The translations under genes were made by a program, and so were the position numbers. Shown in pieces: positions 61,457 through 64,000 of a stretch of 64,000 bases of DNA. This DNA is from Sycon ciliatum. Taxonomy: Eukaryota > Porifera > Calcarea > Leucosolenida > Sycettidae. Each line of letters begins with the position of its first letter. Position 1 is the stretch's first letter. The notes beneath the pieces were generated by a model. The model worked only from the letters and a program-made list of their open reading frames with translations. It had not been told where the DNA came from and searched no databases. The DNA lies in the NCBI RefSeq assembly GCF_964019385.1, contig NC_088654.1, positions 6,187,718 to 6,251,717 on the forward strand, written 5' to 3'.

Positions 61457-61770
61457 AAAATCAGCACACGTTTCCGTAAATGAAAGGGTGAGCATAAGCA
61501 AATGAATCGAAGGAAACCGGTCAACTCAGAGATCATCTGTCATCGAGTATTCCGTAAAAGGAGGCCTCGGCAGCGGAAAAGCTAAATTAATTATTTAGAA
61601 AAGAGATCCTGTCAGCTTTTCCATTATTTATTGCATTCCGCCCAAAATCAGCACACTTTTCGTAAATGAAAGAGTCAACACAAGCAAATGAATCAAAGGG
61701 AACTGGTCAACTTACCTGTCATTGAGTAATATTCTGCGAAAGGTCTCAGCAGCGCCGAAACGAAATAAGC
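61457..61770. repeat. Direct duplication, period about 187 bp
   Basis: AAAATCAGCACAC...TAAATGAAAG...AAGCAAATGAATC occurs at 61457 and again at 61644, diverged. Confidence 0.75.
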
Positions 61771-62070
61771 CAGGCCAGGAGACGAAATATCCGAAACAGC
61801 TCATACAAGAAGCAGTTCCAAAGGAGAAAGTTCCTCGCGCATGCACATCCAAACACGGACATGCGCTGCAACACAATGTCTGCCGTGCACGTGCACAGCA
61901 CGCGGCTACCACTCGTTGGTAGATCTAATACCGAGCACCTTACGTAGAGACTTACGTAGCCTAAGTGAAATACCGAGCACCTTACGTAGAAACTTACGTA
62001 GCATAGCGGTGTCGTTTTTCTTGCCATGTGAACACAATAATAGAAAAGCTGACAGGATCGCTTTTCTAAA
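61598..62070. repeat. Inverted repeat
   Basis: TAGAAAAGAGATCCTGTCAG at left, CTGACAGGATCGCTTTTCTA at right. Between 61930 and 62010 a 44-bp unit (ATACCGAGCACCTTACGTAG) is duplicated in tandem. Confidence 0.65.
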
Positions 62071-62338
62071 TGAAGCAATTGCAATGCTCCTTGTACCAGT
62101 GGTTTACAACATGTGCACGGGTACCGGGTGTCAACGTTTTTCTTTCCAATAATTAATATTATTTGTACAGGATCAGATCGGCTTCGGTCAACCACAGCCT
62201 CCGGATTCGTCTGATAATCCGTGTACAGTGCGCATTGCATCATCAAAGTAACGTCAACTTGAAATTCTGTCGACGTCGGGACAGCGGCCAGTGGCCAGTG
62301 GCAGTGGCGTAGTAGTAGTAGTAGTATTTATTATTTGA

Positions 62339-62920
62339 CTAGGGGAGTCCCAACAGGCATGGCCTTGTTACAGGGAACCCTAGGTGAATCTTTGTGAGGT
62401 GAGCAAAAGTACCAGCAGATTGTGCCTGACGACAGTTTGGAGGAAGAGTGTTCCACCGACCTGCAGCCAGAAAAGAAACTGAGCGCAGTCCATACCCAAT
62501 ATGTACAGTAGGTAATACAAAGGCAGCTGTATCCTGGCCACGAGTACGAGCATTTGTGTGCGGGCCAACTGAACGCAGGAGAAACAGTGACTGAAGGAGG
62601 GGGCTAGCAATTGATGACAAGCAGCGATAGACCAAAACGTATAGTTTCAAATTAACTCTTTGCTCAAACGAATACAGATGACACCGTTGTAAAACTAATG
62701 CAGTTGGGGTCATTCTATCTAAACCAAATGCCTTCTTCATCGCAATATGGCTGACCGTTACAAGCCTGTTATATAGGGTAGTTTTCAAACAGTGCACATA
62801 CGCATTACTTGCATATTCTAGAGTAGACTGTATAATTGACAAGAAGAAAGTTCTCCGAGCTGTAGCTGATAAATTGCGACGTGCGTACCCAGGATTGTGG
62901 TGAAGGGGTGGGGGTTGCAG
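62339..62920 (-). pseudogene. LINE-type polymerase C-terminus, 5'-truncated
   Basis: Minus frame from about 62905 to a stop at 62339. ARRTFFLSIIQSTLEYASNA, then AMKKAFGLDRM ... LQRCHLYSFEQRVNLKLYVL and a final RSVSFLAAGRWNTLPPNCRQ ... KIHLGF, the conserved end of non-L1 LINE polymerases (S-x-x-x-W-N-x-L-P). The 3' tail ends in (TAC)n. The RT catalytic part is lost. Confidence 0.8.
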
Positions 62921-63490
62921 CTCTACATTTGTGCATTTCTGCTGTCAAAATGCCAGAGTGAGACACATGCATTTTTAGCAGGCGAAACGTCACATCACAA
63001 GCCAAGATATAACTTGAAGGACACTTACGACACTGGCAACCTCGAATAATGTCCAAATGGGACCCCTGGCCCTGGAGGAGCACATTGAGACCTTTCAAAT
63101 ACCTGTATTTTAAAATGAAGAGGTTACTGTGAAGTGCCACCATGAAACTGTCTGATGATATGGAGCGGAGGAGGCCATTGGCATCTGTTGTTGTAGTTGT
63201 TGTAGAAGTTTATTTAACGTCGCACCACAAACAGGCGATTTCGCCTCCTTTGATACATGTGGACGACAGAAGGAATGAGAGAGAGGGGGGGGGGGCAGAA
63301 GTATGGAGAGAGGAAGGGTAGAAATAAATAAGCAATCAACCTCAGGGCTACACCAAAGCAAAAACGGAATGGGAACATACTATATACAAAATAGCTTCAT
63401 AGTTCATACATATATTGCAAAACACGTTTACTATTCTTCAGTCCGCTATACCACAGAAACACATCTGTGACTGATTTCGCATCAAAGCAT
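62921..63490. other. Repeat remnants
   Basis: 63185-63300 carries a (TTG)n-like tract next to TTTATTTAACGTCGCACC, probably another retroelement 3' end (minus strand), and a GA/G tract. No gene. Confidence 0.4.
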
Positions 63491-63493
63491 GAC

Positions 63494-63676
63494 TGTAACA
63501 GTTTTCCCCTGTTGGCTATAACTTTACACTCCCTCGCACCTCATGCATCTTACGCCTGTCTATTAGCACCTTCATTGGCGCCATTGCCACATGTATACTA
63601 TCACCTTTTGCATATAACTGGTTGAGGCACGCTCGACCAGGCCTCTTACTTTTCAAGTTCGATTAAACCTGTTACA
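63494..63676 (+). repeat. 5' LTR of a second LTR retrotransposon
   Basis: 183 bp, TGTAACAG ... CTGTTACA with perfect 8-bp inverted termini. Followed by one base and a primer site. 3' LTR lies outside the window. Confidence 0.85.
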
Positions 63677-63677
63677 C

Positions 63678-63695
63678 TGGTAGCAGAGGATGGTT
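63678..63695 (+). promoter_or_regulatory. Primer-binding site, initiator-Met tRNA type
   Basis: TGGTAGCAGAGGATGGTT is complementary to the conserved 3' end of eukaryotic initiator-Met tRNA, the primer used by many Ty3/gypsy and Ty1/copia elements. Confidence 0.85.
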
Positions 63696-64000
63696 ACTAC
63701 TCTCCTTTTGGCAGGTGTTCTGGTCGCTCTGCTTACGCTCCTCGTACTCGTCGTTCGGCTGATAAACGATATCAAGACCGCTCAGTGCGTTAGCCAAGGA
63801 AACCGAACAATATATCCGAACTCGGAACCGTGGGAGCCAACACCCCGCCTTACGAAAGAGCCGCCTGTGTTTGGAGGAGATTCCGCTACATTCAAAGAAT
63901 GGACGTTTGCAATGGACATGGCCCTACGGTCGTTGGCACTCCCAAATGCGGCACAGAGGGTCGATTACGCGGCAGGATTTTTGGCTGGAAACGCTCGTCT
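63690..64000 (+). CDS. Start of gag (partial), second LTR retrotransposon
   Basis: ATG at 63690 lies in the primer site. 103 codons to the window end without a stop. Residues 5-22 are strongly hydrophobic (LLLAGVLVALLTLLVLVV), then TKEPPVFGGDSATFKEWTFA, the F-x-G ... F-x-x-W opening of Ty3-type gag. Sequence unlike the gag at 33126. The hydrophobic start is unusual for gag. Confidence 0.75.
   Translation, partial: MVTTLLLAGVLVALLTLLVLVVRLINDIKTAQCVSQGNRTIYPNSEPWEPTPRLTKEPPVFGGDSATFKEWTFAMDMALRSLALPNAAQRVDYAAGFLAGNAR

Overview
The window is animal nuclear DNA, not bacterial. Coding sequence is split by GT..AG introns. It holds long (CA)n, (GA)n and (CAGN)n microsatellites, tRNA-derived SINEs, and a dense mix of DNA transposons, MITEs, LTR, Penelope-like and LINE-type retroelements. 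The domain content (chordin-type CHRD plus Sushi, hormone-sensitive lipase, phytanoyl-CoA dioxygenase-like) points to a metazoan. Nothing here fixes the phylum; an invertebrate is the best guess.

Left part, 1 to about 39.7 kb, minus strand: one large gene for a secreted protein. It has a putative signal-peptide exon (39621-39699), one Sushi/CCP exon (38787-38954) and at least 18 further exons forming a series of CHRD (chordin) domains. The gene runs off the left edge. I assembled it by hand from splice sites. At every junction but one the codon phases fit, which is the main support for the model. Its introns are full of repeats: a pogo-type element with a broken transposase (1712-2851), hAT elements, Harbinger-like MITEs, several TA-flanked MITE families, two SINE families, and a 5'-truncated Ty3/gypsy integrase (28788-29972). 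A complete Ty3/gypsy element sits at 32937-37668, with identical 177-bp LTRs, a GTAAC target duplication and one fused gag-pol ORF.

Middle, 39.7-46.9 kb: mostly foldback repeats and MITEs, a Penelope-like endonuclease remnant (40140-40291) and two small phase-consistent exons of unknown assignment (41161-41498).

Right part: a hormone-sensitive-lipase-like gene (LIPE family, plus strand, 46920-52682) has its oxyanion-hole motif, nucleophile, acid and histidine exons. It also has an apparent frameshift, and the middle of the usual N-terminal domain is absent. A phytanoyl-CoA dioxygenase-like gene lies on the minus strand (53956-55164 secure; further 5' exons doubtful), and its iron-binding HxD exon was not found. 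Beyond it are a near-perfect 1-kb palindrome of two Penelope-like 3' ends (58297-59309), another foldback, a LINE 3' fragment (62339-62920) and, at the right edge, the 5' end of a second LTR retrotransposon (LTR 63494-63676, initiator-Met tRNA primer site, start of gag).

The more notable signals are: the Sushi plus multi-CHRD gene; two unrelated LTR elements whose gag start codons lie inside the primer-binding site; a TIR family (CAAGAGTACATAA) with apparent 7-bp target duplications; the Penelope palindrome; and the possibly broken lipase gene.
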